DNA from: Asterias amurensis
Taxonomy: Eukaryota > Echinodermata > Asteroidea > Forcipulatida > Asteriidae
NCBI RefSeq assembly: GCF_032118995.1
Contig: NC_092656.1
Coordinates: 17,796,694 to 17,860,693, forward strand
Length of the DNA: 64,000 nt
Direction of reading: 5' to 3'
The translations under genes and the position numbers were made by a program. Positions 9,161 to 29,548 of this stretch are shown here, in pieces. Numbering within the stretch: position 1 is the first letter of the stretch; each line of letters starts with the position of its first letter. The notes beneath the pieces were generated by a model. The model ran no database searches. It was not told the DNA's origin and worked only from the letters and a program-made list of their open reading frames with translations.

Positions 9161-9940
9161 TTCAAAACATGCGTGAATTACGTGACCACCGTAACACCAA
9201 CCCTCCCCATTTTTTTTAAATAATATTAAATAAAATCAACAGGTTTACAATAATGCCATATTATATTAAAGGATGTTTTAAAATATTTCTGCCTCCTCTA
9301 TATATCTCTGTAGAACAACTCAACAACGTTGTTTACGAAGTTCAAATAATCTTGATAACTTTGTCCACTATAATTTTTAGCGATCAATAAACATCTTTCT
9401 CGTTGCTTTTTTGTTATTCTACTTTTACAGACAGTCAGTTATAAAAGACAACGCTCTGCTCTATTTTTTGGCTGCAATAAATGTGTCACCGAGTCGAGTG
9501 AAGTTCACAAGATTGGACTTGAAGAAAGAAAGAAAGACGTACATTGAGTAAGTGCCTTGTTCATGACACCGTATTACTTGAATAACATACAACACAACAC
9601 CAACAACAACAGCGACTTTATACGCCAGAGTTAACTTAAAATTATAAGTTTGATAATAGTTTTATTTTGAAAAATCAACAAAAACATAAGCACGCAAAAA
9701 CAAACAAACATGATGTTTGTCAGTTTCTGTAAATATTTGCTTTTGCTTTGTTTTTGTTGTTGTTGTTGTTGTTGGTGTTGTTGTCGTTGTTGTTTTTTTT
9801 TCCCTCGGAATCTTATCTTGTTTTCAGAGGGGTGGTGACGGTGGGGGGACCGCCGCAGTAGTTATCCCTACCTCCCCCTCGAACTGCGTGCCGCCCCCGC
9901 CCGCCGCTGGTGGTCCACCCCGCCCAGAATGCTCCGCTGA

Positions 9941-10474
<534 letters not shown>

Positions 10475-11364
10475 ACTCAGCTCTTGCTACACTGATAAAC
10501 CAAACGGCTCTTACGGAGCCACCACATAAATCCAAAGAGAGATTCTAAACATGAATTGCGTTTGTAAGACAACCCCCCCCCCCCACATAATTATTGAATT
10601 CATTAAATACTATTTGTTTTCCATGCGTAACCAATCATCCAATAAGTTGTTTGTAACCCTATAAACCACACATAAGTCAGACCAAAGCTTTATTTTCGTT
10701 GCGATGCTAACTGTAGGAGAGCAACGGTTTAGAACCAAAAGGTTAAAAGATGTATCAATAGACATAGAACAAAAGTTATTTACACACTAATGTTTGGCAC
10801 AACCTAACGCCAATACCGGGTGATTCAATACTGAAAGATAAAGTATTCTACTTTAATTTCTGTTATCTCTTCATGCGTGTATAATCATCACACATCATTC
10901 CTTCCATCACGATGTCGCAAGCCGAATGTAGCCCGTGTGTGTGTTAACGTACTGCATGCGGTGGATGTGACAATGCACACAGCACGCTGTTTCTATGTAC
11001 AGTGTTTTGCATACTGCAATGTGACGCATTGTTGTGTTCCGCGCGCTTGTAATGTCCATTGTCTTAACCCGCGTGTACAAACGCGCGGGACGAGCCCAAC
11101 CAGGCAACACTGTATAACGTAAACATAAACTTTAGAATAACATGTACTTGCGTGTTGCATACGTTTACACGTGGATGTATCTGGGTTTTGATGCAAGCTC
11201 TTGCTTTGTGTGCGGTCAGAGTAGCTCTATTTTCGATACAACGAATGTTCGCCGTATGTGAAAAGTTGTCAAAAAAGTCACACCGCCCTCTTGTGACACC
11301 CAGCATGTCTTGTGATTCGTGCCATGTCGAAAGGTGGGTTATTCTCGAAAAACCTGTGGTGAGT

Positions 11365-11554
11365 ATCGCTTCTCGGCCTTTTGGCTAAGATCATGTGTAG
11401 TATCTGTTCTTTTCAGAATAATATCTGAAATGCTGTTCATTGAGCAGCAAGTATATTAATCTGATTTTTGAGGAACGGCCATGGAAGAGGGGCTTGCCCC
11501 GTCCAGGCCACGGGTTGGCCCGGTTTCGCACTACATCCGGGATATCGGCCCACT
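11365..11554 (+). ncRNA. U2 snRNA (unit 3)
   Basis: Same sequence as the reference U2 at 5942, with the same flanks. Confidence 0.95.
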
Positions 11555-11769
11555 CCCCTCACGGGGATAATATCAAATACAAAGTCAGAATTCGTTTAGT
11601 CTCAACGCCTGTTTACTGTGTTGGTATTCAAGTCTATTTGCTTTGTTTGACAACAAGTCGATAATGTTGCTGGCCCACACGTCCGCAATGCAAGCCATAA
11701 GATACTCTACTCTGGTCAGGTTGAATTCATTCGCTCTCGTCAGCCAGTTGAACCATTGTCTTGTCTTGA

Positions 11770-12102
<333 letters not shown>

Positions 12103-12858
12103 GCCCAACGAATCCCCACATTGAAAACAACGGCTCTTTTCAGAGCCACCACAAAATCAAAAAAGAGAGAATTACAGATGGTTGTATTTTGGTTTCCCCA
12201 CCCACTCACTGCCTTGTCCTTGTTTGTTATTTTTCTTCTGTAATAATATTCAAGCAAAATTAGTTTTTTTAAATTAATACATGGTATTTTGTAGGGCAAC
12301 TATCCCAGAACAAAATAAATAAACATACAACCACACCACATCTAGACTTTTTGGTTTGTTTAAGGCTGAACCCCTTTGCCAAAATTAAAAACGATGGATC
12401 TAGCTCTTTTTAGTGTTGCGTCTAATTGTTGATAGAAGGTTGTCCGTGTTTTTTTCCCCCCTTTCTACAATTCACGTACGTGGATGGCTGTTACTATAAA
12501 TATTCAAGCAGATCAAGTGAGTAATACGTTAACGAGTCCTTGTCGCTCATGCTTTCTCTCTCTCTCTCTCTCTCGGTATTTTCGCCCTCAAGAAATTTAG
12601 TCTCATAAAAGGGCGAGGGAGGGCAACCGTAATCTGTAAAGCATGTTTATTTTCCGCTTACTCTATTTTTGTTTCTCATGTGCCATTAAGCAGCTAGCTC
12701 CGTCCGTGCGAAATTGGTGACCACTCAAGCGGTTCTGGCGGCACTGGGGGGCTGGCCAATCGCGTCCCCGCTTTTGTCAGAGGCGATCCTTGAACGGACA
12801 TCCCAACCCTTTAAGAAGAGCTGCTCGTGAAACTGCACCACAACATCGTAAACAGTAA

Positions 12859-13278
<420 letters not shown>

Positions 13279-14150
13279 GGATTCGTTCCTTTCTCAAAAC
13301 ACAACGGCTCTTTTCAGAGCCACCACTTCTTAACAGAGATTTTAATCACGTCCGTGTAATCGTTATTTCTTCCAATCTTTCCTCTTCCACACTCAATCCT
13401 CCAACAAAACAAAGACAAGCAAAATAATGGCCAAACAAATAAACAAATAAATAAACAAACAAACACACAAGAACATTAGAAATTTGACAAACTAATGTAT
13501 ACACCTGTGCAGTGTAAACATAACTATCGGTATAAGAGGACCGTGCCTACTTTATACAAATGTTGTATAGCGCCCGCTACGATGGCAGTCAGAAGTTAAA
13601 TTACAACAGCATGAACGAAAAAAACAAAACCCCAAAACCTGCTAGCTGTAAACACAACAGTTGGTGTTTATCTTTACGCCGCGCCGCCATTTTTTTATTG
13701 GGTCGGTCGTTCTATCAGTCTAGTCGGGTTGGTTATAGGTCAATCTATTGCTTATATATTTGCTTTTACTCCGTAATTTAATCGTATCGTTTTCTTAAAA
13801 TGTACTATGCATGCTTGGGCCATTGCAGATTTTTTTTTTTTTTTGATAAGTTTCTCTGATTATTATTTTCTGATACTTGTTTTGGGTTACACTATACTCG
13901 TGTTGTATTTCTAACCAGAGTATAACATTCCTTTCCAATGGTTGCCTGCCCATTATTCAGACACCCATCCTTGCAGACACGCAACTTTTCTGGTGGACCG
14001 CTTCACTGCTCACAGCGAGGCGCGCGAATGCTAACAATGCCCTAATGGCCGCCGGATCCCCGACTTGCAGTATAAAGCTAAGCCTTCTCCGGTGTACCAG
14101 TCATCAGTCTGATTGATTCTACCAACTCAGCAACACAGCACTCTATAGCC

Positions 14151-14519
14151 ATGCCTCCCAAAGCAAGTGGAAAGGGACAGAAGAAAGCCGGTAACACCAA
14201 GGGGCCAATCCGGACAGACAAGAAGAGAAAGCGTCGCCGCAAGGAGAGCTACGGCATTTACATCTACAAGGTCATGAAGCAGGTTCATCCAGACACGGGC
14301 ATTTCCAGCAAGGCCATGTCAATTATGAACAGCTTCGTCAACGACATTTTCGAGCGCATTGCCGCCGAGTCTTCTAGATTGGCGCACTACAACAAGAAAT
14401 CAACCATCTCCAGCCGAGAGGTCCAGACTGCAGTCCGTCTCCTTCTCCCCGGTGAGCTGGCCAAACACGCTGTCAGCGAGGGCACCAAGGCGGTCACCAA
14501 GTACACAACTTCAAAATAA
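14151..14519 (+). CDS. Histone H2B (unit 3)
   Basis: Intact 122-codon copy with TATAAA promoter and canonical stem-loop. Confidence 0.98.
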   Translation: MPPKASGKGQKKAGNTKGPIRTDKKRKRRRKESYGIYIYKVMKQVHPDTGISSKAMSIMNSFVNDIFERIAAESSRLAHYNKKSTISSREVQTAVRLLLPGELAKHAVSEGTKAVTKYTTSK

Positions 14520-15363
14520 GCAGGTCCGGCGTCATGCACAATCCAAACGGCTCTTTTCAGAGCCAACACATTTCCCAAAGAGATTCAAAACATGCGTGAA
14601 TTACGTGACCACCGTAACACCAACCCTCCCCATTTTTTTTAAATAATATTAAATAAAATCAACAGGTTTACAATAATGCCATATTATATTAAAGGATGTT
14701 TTAAAATATTTCTGCCTCCTCTATATATCTCTGTAGAACAACTCAACAACGTTGTTTACGAAGTTCAAATAATCTTGATAACTTTGTCCACTATAATTTT
14801 TAGCGATCAATAAACATCTTTCTCGTTGCTTTTTTGTTATTCTACTTTTACAGACAGTCAGTTATAAAAGACAACGCTCTGCTCTATTTTTTGGCTGCAA
14901 TAAATGTGTCACCGAGTCGAGTGAAGTTCACAAGATTGGACTTGAAGAAAGAAAGAAAGACGTACATTGAGTAAGTGCCTTGTTCATGACACCGTATTAC
15001 TTGAATAACATACAACACAACACCAACAACAACAGCGACTTTATACGCCAGAGTTAACTTAAAATTATAAGTTTGATAATAGTTTTATTTTGAAAAATCA
15101 ACAAAAACATAAGCACGCAAAAACAAACAAACATGATGTTTGTCAGTTTCTGTAAATATTTGCTTTTGCTTTGTTTTTGTTGTTGTTGTTGTTGTTGGTG
15201 TTGTTGTCGTTGTTGTTTTTTTTTCCCTCGGAATCTTATCTTGTTTTCAGAGGGGTGGTGACGGTGGGGGGACCGCCGCAGTAGTTATCCCTACCTCCCC
15301 CTCGAACTGCGTGCCGCCCCCGCCCGCCGCTGGTGGTCCACCCCGCCCAGAATGCTCCGCTGA

Positions 15364-15897
<534 letters not shown>

Positions 15898-16787
15898 ACT
15901 CAGCTCTTGCTACACTGATAAACCAAACGGCTCTTACGGAGCCACCACATAAATCCAAAGAGAGATTCTAAACATGAATTGCGTTTGTAAGACAACCCCC
16001 CCCCCCCACATAATTATTGAATTCATTAAATACTATTTGTTTTCCATGCGTAACCAATCATCCAATAAGTTGTTTGTAACCCTATAAACCACACATAAGT
16101 CAGACCAAAGCTTTATTTTCGTTGCGATGCTAACTGTAGGAGAGCAACGGTTTAGAACCAAAAGGTTAAAAGATGTATCAATAGACATAGAACAAAAGTT
16201 ATTTACACACTAATGTTTGGCACAACCTAACGCCAATACCGGGTGATTCAATACTGAAAGATAAAGTATTCTACTTTAATTTCTGTTATCTCTTCATGCG
16301 TGTATAATCATCACACATCATTCCTTCCATCACGATGTCGCAAGCCGAATGTAGCCCGTGTGTGTGTTAACGTACTGCATGCGGTGGATGTGACAATGCA
16401 CACAGCACGCTGTTTCTATGTACAGTGTTTTGCATACTGCAATGTGACGCATTGTTGTGTTCCGCGCGCTTGTAATGTCCATTGTCTTAACCCGCGTGTA
16501 CAAACGCGCGGGACGAGCCCAACCAGGCAACACTGTATAACGTAAACATAAACTTTAGAATAACATGTACTTGCGTGTTGCATACGTTTACACGTGGATG
16601 TATCTGGGTTTTGATGCAAGCTCTTGCTTTGTGTGCGGTCAGAGTAGCTCTATTTTCGATACAACGAATGTTCGCCGTATGTGAAAAGTTGTCAAAAAAG
16701 TCACACCGCCCTCTTGTGACACCCAGCATGTCTTGTGATTCGTGCCATGTCGAAAGGTGGGTTATTCTCGAAAAACCTGTGGTGAGT

Positions 16788-16977
16788 ATCGCTTCTCGGC
16801 CTTTTGGCTAAGATCATGTGTAGTATCTGTTCTTTTCAGAATAATATCTGAAATGCTGTTCATTGAGCAGCAAGTATATTAATCTGATTTTTGAGGAACG
16901 GCCATGGAAGAGGGGCTTGCCCCGTCCAGGCCACGGGTTGGCCCGGTTTCGCACTACATCCGGGATATCGGCCCACT
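16788..16977 (+). ncRNA. U2 snRNA (unit 4)
   Basis: Same sequence as the reference U2 at 5942. Confidence 0.95.
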
Positions 16978-17192
16978 CCCCTCACGGGGATAATATCAAA
17001 TACAAAGTCAGAATTCGTTTAGTCTCAACGCCTGTTTACTGTGTTGGTATTCAAGTCTATTTGCTTTGTTTGACAACAAGTCGATAATGTTGCTGGCCCA
17101 CACGTCCGCAATGCAAGCCATAAGATACTCTACTCTGGTCAGGTTGAATTCATTCGCTCTCGTCAGCCAGTTGAACCATTGTCTTGTCTTGA

Positions 17193-17525
<333 letters not shown>

Positions 17526-18281
17526 GCCCAACGAATCCCCACATTGAAAACAACGGCTCTTTTCAGAGCCACCACAAAATCAAAAAAGAGAGAATTACAG
17601 ATGGTTGTATTTTGGTTTCCCCACCCACTCACTGCCTTGTCCTTGTTTGTTATTTTTCTTCTGTAATAATATTCAAGCAAAATTAGTTTTTTTAAATTAA
17701 TACATGGTATTTTGTAGGGCAACTATCCCAGAAAAAAATAAATAAACATACAACCACACCACATCTAGACTTTTTGGTTTGTTTAAGGCTGAACCCCTTT
17801 GCCAAAATTAAAAACGATGGATCTAGCTCTTTTTAGTGTTGCGTCTAATTGTTGATAGAAGGTTGTCCGTGTTTTTTTCCCCCCTTTCTACAATTCACGT
17901 ACGTGGATGGCTGTTACTATAAATATTCAAGCAGATCAAGTGAGTAATACGTTAACGAGTCCTTGTCGCTCATGCTTTCTCTCTCTCTCTCTCTCTCGGT
18001 ATTTTCGCCCTCAAGAAATTTAGTCTCATAAAAGGGCGAGGGAGGGCAACCGTAATCTGTAAAGCATGTTTATTTTCCGCTTACTCTATTTTTGTTTCTC
18101 ATGTGCCATTAAGCAGCTAGCTCCGTCCGTGCGAAATTGGTGACCACTCAAGCGGTTCTGGCGGCACTGGGGGGCTGGCCAATCGCGTCCCCGCTTTTGT
18201 CAGAGGCGATCCTTGAACGGACATCCCAACCCTTTAAGAAGAGCTGCTCGTGAAACTGCACCACAACATCGTAAACAGTAA

Positions 18282-18701
<420 letters not shown>

Positions 18702-19573
18702 GGATTCGTTCCTTTCTCAAAACACAACGGCTCTTTTCAGAGCCACCACTTCTTAACAGAGATTTTAATCACGTCCGTGTAATCGTTATTTCTTCCAATC
18801 TTTCCTCTTCCACACTCAATCCTCCAACAAAACAAAGACAAGCAAAATAATGGCCAAACAAATAAACAAATAAATAAACAAACAAACACACAAGAACATT
18901 AGAAATTTGACAAACTAATGTATACACCTGTGCAGTGTAAACATAACTATCGGTATAAGAGGACCGTGCCTACTTTATACAAATGTTGTATAGCGCCCGC
19001 TACGATGGCAGTCAGAAGTTAAATTACAACAGCATGAACGAAAAAAACAAAACCCCAAAACCTGCTAGCTGTAAACACAACAGTTGGTGTTTATCTTTAC
19101 GCCGCGCCGCCATTTTTTTATTGGGTCGGTCGTTCTATCAGTCTAGTCGGGTTGGTTATAGGTCAATCTATTGCTTATATATTTGCTTTTACTCCGTAAT
19201 TTAATCGTATCGTTTTCTTAAAATGTACTATGCATGCTTGGGCCATTGCAGATTTTTTTTTTTTTTTGATAAGTTTCTCTGATTATTATTTTCTGATACT
19301 TGTTTTGGGTTACACTATACTCGTGTTGTATTTCTAACCAGAGTATAACATTCCTTTCCAATGGTTGCCTGCCCATTATTCAGACACCCATCCTTGCAGA
19401 CACGCAACTTTTCTGGTGGACCGCTTCACTGCTCACAGCGAGGCGCGCGAATGCTAACAATGCCCTAATGGCCGCCGGATCCCCGACTTGCAGTATAAAG
19501 CTAAGCCTTCTCCGGTGTACCAGTCATCAGTCTGATTGATTCTACCAACTCAGCAACACAGCACTCTATAGCC

Positions 19574-19942
19574 ATGCCTCCCAAAGCAAGTGGAAAGGGA
19601 CAGAAGAAAGCCGGTAACACCAAGGGGCCAATCCGGACAGACAAGAAGAGAAAGCGTCGCCGCAAGGAGAGCTACGGCATTTACATCTACAAGGTCATGA
19701 AGCAGGTTCATCCAGACACGGGCATTTCCAGCAAGGCCATGTCAATTATGAACAGCTTCGTCAACGACATTTTCGAGCGCATTGCCGCCGAGTCTTCTAG
19801 ATTGGCGCACTACAACAAGAAATCAACCATCTCCAGCCGAGAGGTCCAGACTGCAGTCCGTCTCCTTCTCCCCGGTGAGCTGGCCAAACACGCTGTCAGC
19901 GAGGGCACCAAGGCGGTCACCAAGTACACAACTTCAAAATAA
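19574..19942 (+). CDS. Histone H2B (unit 4)
   Basis: Intact 122-codon copy. Confidence 0.98.
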   Translation: MPPKASGKGQKKAGNTKGPIRTDKKRKRRRKESYGIYIYKVMKQVHPDTGISSKAMSIMNSFVNDIFERIAAESSRLAHYNKKSTISSREVQTAVRLLLPGELAKHAVSEGTKAVTKYTTSK

Positions 19943-20786
19943 GCAGGTCCGGCGTCATGCACAATCCAAACGGCTCTTTTCAGAGCCAACACATTTCCCA
20001 AAGAGATTCAAAACATGCGTGAATTACGTGACCACCGTAACACCAACCCTCCCCATTTTTTTTAAATAATATTAAATAAAATCAACAGGTTTACAATAAT
20101 GCCATATTATATTAAAGGATGTTTTAAAATATTTCTGCCTCCTCTATATATCTCTGTAGAACAACTCAACAACGTTGTTTACGAAGTTCAAATAATCTTG
20201 ATAACTTTGTCCACTATAATTTTTAGCGATCAATAAACATCTTTCTCGTTGCTTTTTTGTTATTCTACTTTTACAGACAGTCAGTTATAAAAGACAACGC
20301 TCTGCTCTATTTTTTGGCTGCAATAAATGTGTCACCGAGTCGAGTGAAGTTCACAAGATTGGACTTGAAGAAAGAAAGAAAGACGTACATTGAGTAAGTG
20401 CCTTGTTCATGACACCGTATTACTTGAATAACATACAACACAACACCAACAACAACAGCGACTTTATACGCCAGAGTTAACTTAAAATTATAAGTTTGAT
20501 AATAGTTTTATTTTGAAAAATCAACAAAAACATAAGCACGCAAAAACAAACAAACATGATGTTTGTCAGTTTCTGTAAATATTTGCTTTTGCTTTGTTTT
20601 TGTTGTTGTTGTTGTTGTTGGTGTTGTTGTCGTTGTTGTTTTTTTTTCCCTCGGAATCTTATCTTGTTTTCAGAGGGGTGGTGACGGTGGGGGGACCGCC
20701 GCAGTAGTTATCCCTACCTCCCCCTCGAACTGCGTGCCGCCCCCGCCCGCCGCTGGTGGTCCACCCCGCCCAGAATGCTCCGCTGA

Positions 20787-21320
<534 letters not shown>

Positions 21321-22210
21321 ACTCAGCTCTTGCTACACTGATAAACCAAACGGCTCTTACGGAGCCACCACATAAATCCAAAGAGAGATTCTAAACATGA
21401 ATTGCGTTTGTAAGACAACCCCCCCCCCCCACATAATTATTGAATTCATTAAATACTATTTGTTTTCCATGCGTAACCAATCATCCAATAAGTTGTTTGT
21501 AACCCTATAAACCACACATAAGTCAGACCAAAGCTTTATTTTCGTTGCGATGCTAACTGTAGGAGAGCAACGGTTTAGAACCAAAAGGTTAAAAGATGTA
21601 TCAATAGACATAGAACAAAAGTTATTTACACACTAATGTTTGGCACAACCTAACGCCAATACCGGGTGATTCAATACTGAAAGATAAAGTATTCTACTTT
21701 AATTTCTGTTATCTCTTCATGCGTGTATAATCATCACACATCATTCCTTCCATCACGATGTCGCAAGCCGAATGTAGCCCGTGTGTGTGTTAACGTACTG
21801 CATGCGGTGGATGTGACAATGCACACAGCACGCTGTTTCTATGTACAGTGTTTTGCATACTGCAATGTGACGCATTGTTGTGTTCCGCGCGCTTGTAATG
21901 TCCATTGTCTTAACCCGCGTGTACAAACGCGCGGGACGAGCCCAACCAGGCAACACTGTATAACGTAAACATAAACTTTAGAATAACATGTACTTGCGTG
22001 TTGCATACGTTTACACGTGGATGTATCTGGGTTTTGATGCAAGCTCTTGCTTTGTGTGCGGTCAGAGTAGCTCTATTTTCGATACAACGAATGTTCGCCG
22101 TATGTGAAAAGTTGTCAAAAAAGTCACACCGCCCTCTTGTGACACCCAGCATGTCTTGTGATTCGTGCCATGTCGAAAGGTGGGTTATTCTCGAAAAACC
22201 TGTGGTGAGT

Positions 22211-22400
22211 ATCGCTTCTCGGCCTTTTGGCTAAGATCATGTGTAGTATCTGTTCTTTTCAGAATAATATCTGAAATGCTGTTCATTGAGCAGCAAGTAT
22301 ATTAATCTGATTTTTGAGGAACGGCCATGGAAGAGGGGCTTGCCCCGTCCAGGCCACGGGTTGGCCCGGTTTCGCACTACATCCGGGATATCGGCCCACT
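22211..22400 (+). ncRNA. U2 snRNA (unit 5)
   Basis: Same sequence as the reference U2 at 5942. Confidence 0.95.
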
Positions 22401-22615
22401 CCCCTCACGGGGATAATATCAAATACAAAGTCAGAATTCGTTTAGTCTCAACGCCTGTTTACTGTGTTGGTATTCAAGTCTATTTGCTTTGTTTGACAAC
22501 AAGTCGATAATGTTGCTGGCCCACACGTCCGCAATGCAAGCCATAAGATACTCTACTCTGGTCAGGTTGAATTCATTCGCTCTCGTCAGCCAGTTGAACC
22601 ATTGTCTTGTCTTGA

Positions 22616-22948
<333 letters not shown>

Positions 22949-23704
22949 GCCCAACGAATCCCCACATTGAAAACAACGGCTCTTTTCAGAGCCACCACAA
23001 AATCAAAAAAGAGAGAATTACAGATGGTTGTATTTTGGTTTCCCCACCCACTCACTGCCTTGTCCTTGTTTGTTATTTTTCTTCTGTAATAATATTCAAG
23101 CAAAATTAGTTTTTTTAAATTAATACATGGTATTTTGTAGGGCAACTATCCCAGAAAAAAATAAATAAACATACAACCACACCACATCTAGACTTTTTGG
23201 TTTGTTTAAGGCTGAACCCCTTTGCCAAAATTAAAAACGATGGATCTAGCTCTTTTTAGTGTTGCGTCTAATTGTTGATAGAAGGTTGTCCGTGTTTTTT
23301 TCCCCCCTTTCTACAATTCACGTACGTGGATGGCTGTTACTATAAATATTCAAGCAGATCAAGTGAGTAATACGTTAACGAGTCCTTGTCGCTCATGCTT
23401 TCTCTCTCTCTCTCTCTCTCGGTATTTTCGCCCTCAAGAAATTTAGTCTCATAAAAGGGCGAGGGAGGGCAACCGTAATCTGTAAAGCATGTTTATTTTC
23501 CGCTTACTCTATTTTTGTTTCTCATGTGCCATTAAGCAGCTAGCTCCGTCCGTGCGAAATTGGTGACCACTCAAGCGGTTCTGGCGGCACTGGGGGGCTG
23601 GCCAATCGCGTCCCCGCTTTTGTCAGAGGCGATCCTTGAACGGACATCCCAACCCTTTAAGAAGAGCTGCTCGTGAAACTGCACCACAACATCGTAAACA
23701 GTAA

Positions 23705-24124
<420 letters not shown>

Positions 24125-24996
24125 GGATTCGTTCCTTTCTCAAAACACAACGGCTCTTTTCAGAGCCACCACTTCTTAACAGAGATTTTAATCACGTCCG
24201 TGTAATCGTTATTTCTTCCAATCTTTCCTCTTCCACACTCAATCCTCCAACAAAACAAAGACAAGCAAAATAATGGCCAAACAAATAAACAAATAAATAA
24301 ACAAACAAACACACAAGAACATTAGAAATTTGACAAACTAATGTATACACCTGTGCAGTGTAAACATAACTATCGGTATAAGAGGACCGTGCCTACTTTA
24401 TACAAATGTTGTATAGCGCCCGCTACGATGGCAGTCAGAAGTTAAATTACAACAGCATGAACGAAAAAAACAAAACCCCAAAACCTGCTAGCTGTAAACA
24501 CAACAGTTGGTGTTTATCTTTACGCCGCGCCGCCATTTTTTTATTGGGTCGGTCGTTCTATCAGTCTAGTCGGGTTGGTTATAGGTCAATCTATTGCTTA
24601 TATATTTGCTTTTACTCCGTAATTTAATCGTATCGTTTTCTTAAAATGTACTATGCATGCTTGGGCCATTGCAGATTTTTTTTTTTTTTTGATAAGTTTC
24701 TCTGATTATTATTTTCTGATACTTGTTTTGGGTTACACTATACTCGTGTTGTATTTCTAACCAGAGTATAACATTCCTTTCCAATGGTTGCCTGCCCATT
24801 ATTCAGACACCCATCCTTGCAGACACGCAACTTTTCTGGTGGACCGCTTCACTGCTCACAGCGAGGCGCGCGAATGCTAACAATGCCCTAATGGCCGCCG
24901 GATCCCCGACTTGCAGTATAAAGCTAAGCCTTCTCCGGTGTACCAGTCATCAGTCTGATTGATTCTACCAACTCAGCAACACAGCACTCTATAGCC

Positions 24997-25365
24997 ATGC
25001 CTCCCAAAGCAAGTGGAAAGGGACAGAAGAAAGCCGGTAACACCAAGGGGCCAATCCGGACAGACAAGAAGAGAAAGCGTCGCCGCAAGGAGAGCTACGG
25101 CATTTACATCTACAAGGTCATGAAGCAGGTTCATCCAGACACGGGCATTTCCAGCAAGGCCATGTCAATTATGAACAGCTTCGTCAACGACATTTTCGAG
25201 CGCATTGCCGCCGAGTCTTCTAGATTGGCGCACTACAACAAGAAATCAACCATCTCCAGCCGAGAGGTCCAGACTGCAGTCCGTCTCCTTCTCCCCGGTG
25301 AGCTGGCCAAACACGCTGTCAGCGAGGGCACCAAGGCGGTCACCAAGTACACAACTTCAAAATAA
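24997..25365 (+). CDS. Histone H2B (unit 5)
   Basis: Intact 122-codon copy. The spacer after it is the last one with the GTGAAGTTCAC form. Confidence 0.98.
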   Translation: MPPKASGKGQKKAGNTKGPIRTDKKRKRRRKESYGIYIYKVMKQVHPDTGISSKAMSIMNSFVNDIFERIAAESSRLAHYNKKSTISSREVQTAVRLLLPGELAKHAVSEGTKAVTKYTTSK

Positions 25366-26209
25366 GCAGGTCCGGCGTCATGCACAATCCAAACGGCTCT
25401 TTTCAGAGCCAACACATTTCCCAAAGAGATTCAAAACATGCGTGAATTACGTGACCACCGTAACACCAACCCTCCCCATTTTTTTTAAATAATATTAAAT
25501 AAAATCAACAGGTTTACAATAATGCCATATTATATTAAAGGATGTTTTAAAATATTTCTGCCTCCTCTATATATCTCTGTAGAACAACTCAACAACGTTG
25601 TTTACGAAGTTCAAATAATCTTGATAACTTTGTCCACTATAATTTTTAGCGATCAATAAACATCTTTCTCGTTGCTTTTTTGTTATTCTACTTTTACAGA
25701 CAGTCAGTTATAAAAGACAACGCTCTGCTCTATTTTTTGGCTGCAATAAATGTGTCACCGAGTCGAGTGAAGTTCACAAGATTGGACTTGAAGAAAGAAA
25801 GAAAGACGTACATTGAGTAAGTGCCTTGTTCATGACACCGTATTACTTGAATAACATACAACACAACACCAACAACAACAGCGACTTTATACGCCAGAGT
25901 TAACTTAAAATTATAAGTTTGATAATAGTTTTATTTTGAAAAATCAACAAAAACATAAGCACGCAAAAACAAACAAACATGATGTTTGTCAGTTTCTGTA
26001 AATATTTGCTTTTGCTTTGTTTTTGTTGTTGTTGTTGTTGTTGGTGTTGTTGTCGTTGTTGTTTTTTTTTCCCTCGGAATCTTATCTTGTTTTCAGAGGG
26101 GTGGTGACGGTGGGGGGACCGCCGCAGTAGTTATCCCTACCTCCCCCTCGAACTGCGTGCCGCCCCCGCCCGCCGCTGGTGGTCCACCCCGCCCAGAATG
26201 CTCCGCTGA

Positions 26210-26743
<534 letters not shown>

Positions 26744-27634
26744 ACTCAGCTCTTGCTACACTGATAAACCAAACGGCTCTTACGGAGCCACCACATAAAT
26801 CCAAAGAGAGATTCTAAACATGAATTGCGTTTGTAAGACAACCCCCCCCCCCCCACATAATTATTGAATTCATTAAATACTATTTGTTTTCCATGCGTAA
26901 CCAATCATCCAATAAGTTGTTTGTAACCCTATAAACCACACATAAGTCAGACCAAAGCTTTATTTTCGTTGCGATGCTAACTGTAGGAGAGCAACGGTTT
27001 AGAACCAAAAGGTTAAAAGATGTATCAATAGACATAGAACAAAAGTTATTTACACACTAATGTTTGGCACAACCTAACGCCAATACCGGGTGATTCAATA
27101 CTGAAAGATAAAGTATTCTACTTTAATTTCTGTTATCTCTTCATGCGTGTATAATCATCACACATCATTCCTTCCATCACGATGTCGCAAGCCGAATGTA
27201 GCCCGTGTGTGTGTTAACGTACTGCATGCGGTGGATGTGACAATGCACACAGCACGCTGTTTCTATGTACAGTGTTTTGCATACTGCAATGTGACGCATT
27301 GTTGTGTTCCGCGCGCTTGTAATGTCCATTGTCTTAACCCGCGTGTACAAACGCGCGGGACGAGCCCAACCAGGCAACACTGTATAACGTAAACATAAAC
27401 TTTAGAATAACATGTACTTGCGTGTTGCATACGTTTACACGTGGATGTATCTGGGTTTTGATGCAAGCTCTTGCTTTGTGTGCGGTCAGAGTAGCTCTAT
27501 TTTCGATACAACGAATGTTCGCCGTATGTGAAAAGTTGTCAAAAAAGTCACACCGCCCTCTTGTGACACCCAGCATGTCTTGTGATTCGTGCCATGTCGA
27601 AAGGTGGGTTATTCTCGAAAAACCTGTGGTGAGT

Positions 27635-27824
27635 ATCGCTTCTCGGCCTTTTGGCTAAGATCATGTGTAGTATCTGTTCTTTTCAGAATAATATCTGAAA
27701 TGCTGTTCATTGAGCAGCAAGTATATTAATCTGATTTTTGAGGAACGGCCATGGAAGAGGGGCTTGCCCCGTCCAGGCCACGGGTTGGCCCGGTTTCGCA
27801 CTACATCCGGGATATCGGCCCACT
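27635..27824 (+). ncRNA. U2 snRNA (unit 6)
   Basis: Same sequence as the reference U2 at 5942. Confidence 0.95.
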
Positions 27825-28039
27825 CCCCTCACGGGGATAATATCAAATACAAAGTCAGAATTCGTTTAGTCTCAACGCCTGTTTACTGTGTTGGTATTCA
27901 AGTCTATTTGCTTTGTTTGACAACAAGTCGATAATGTTGCTGGCCCACACGTCCGCAATGCAAGCCATAAGATACTCTACTCTGGTCAGGTTGAATTCAT
28001 TCGCTCTCGTCAGCCAGTTGAACCATTGTCTTGTCTTGA

Positions 28040-28372
<333 letters not shown>

Positions 28373-29128
28373 GCCCAACGAATCCCCACATTGAAAACAA
28401 CGGCTCTTTTCAGAGCCACCACAAAATCAAAAAAGAGAGAATTACAGATGGTTGTATTTTGGTTTCCCCACCCACTCACTGCCTTGTCCTTGTTTGTTAT
28501 TTTTCTTCTGTAATAATATTCAAGCAAAATTAGTTTTTTTAAATTAATACATGGTATTTTGTAGGGCAACTATCCCAGAAAAAAATAAATAAACATACAA
28601 CCACACCACATCTAGACTTTTTGGTTTGTTTAAGGCTGAACCCCTTTGCCAAAATTAAAAACGATGGATCTAGCTCTTTTTAGTGTTGCGTCTAATTGTT
28701 GATAGAAGGTTGTCCGTGTTTTTTTCCCCCCTTTCTACAATTCACGTACGTGGATGGCTGTTACTATAAATATTCAAGCAGATCAAGTGAGTAATACGTT
28801 AACGAGTCCTTGTCGCTCATGCTTTCTCTCTCTCTCTCTCTCTCGGTATTTTCGCCCTCAAGAAATTTAGTCTCATAAAAGGGCGAGGGAGGGCAACCGT
28901 AATCTGTAAAGCATGTTTATTTTCCGCTTACTCTATTTTTGTTTCTCATGTGCCATTAAGCAGCTAGCTCCGTCCGTGCGAAATTGGTGACCACTCAAGC
29001 GGTTCTGGCGGCACTGGGGGGCTGGCCAATCGCGTCCCCGCTTTTGTCAGAGGCGATCCTTGAACGGACATCCCAACCCTTTAAGAAGAGCTGCTCGTGA
29101 AACTGCACCACAACATCGTAAACAGTAA

Positions 29129-29548
<420 letters not shown>
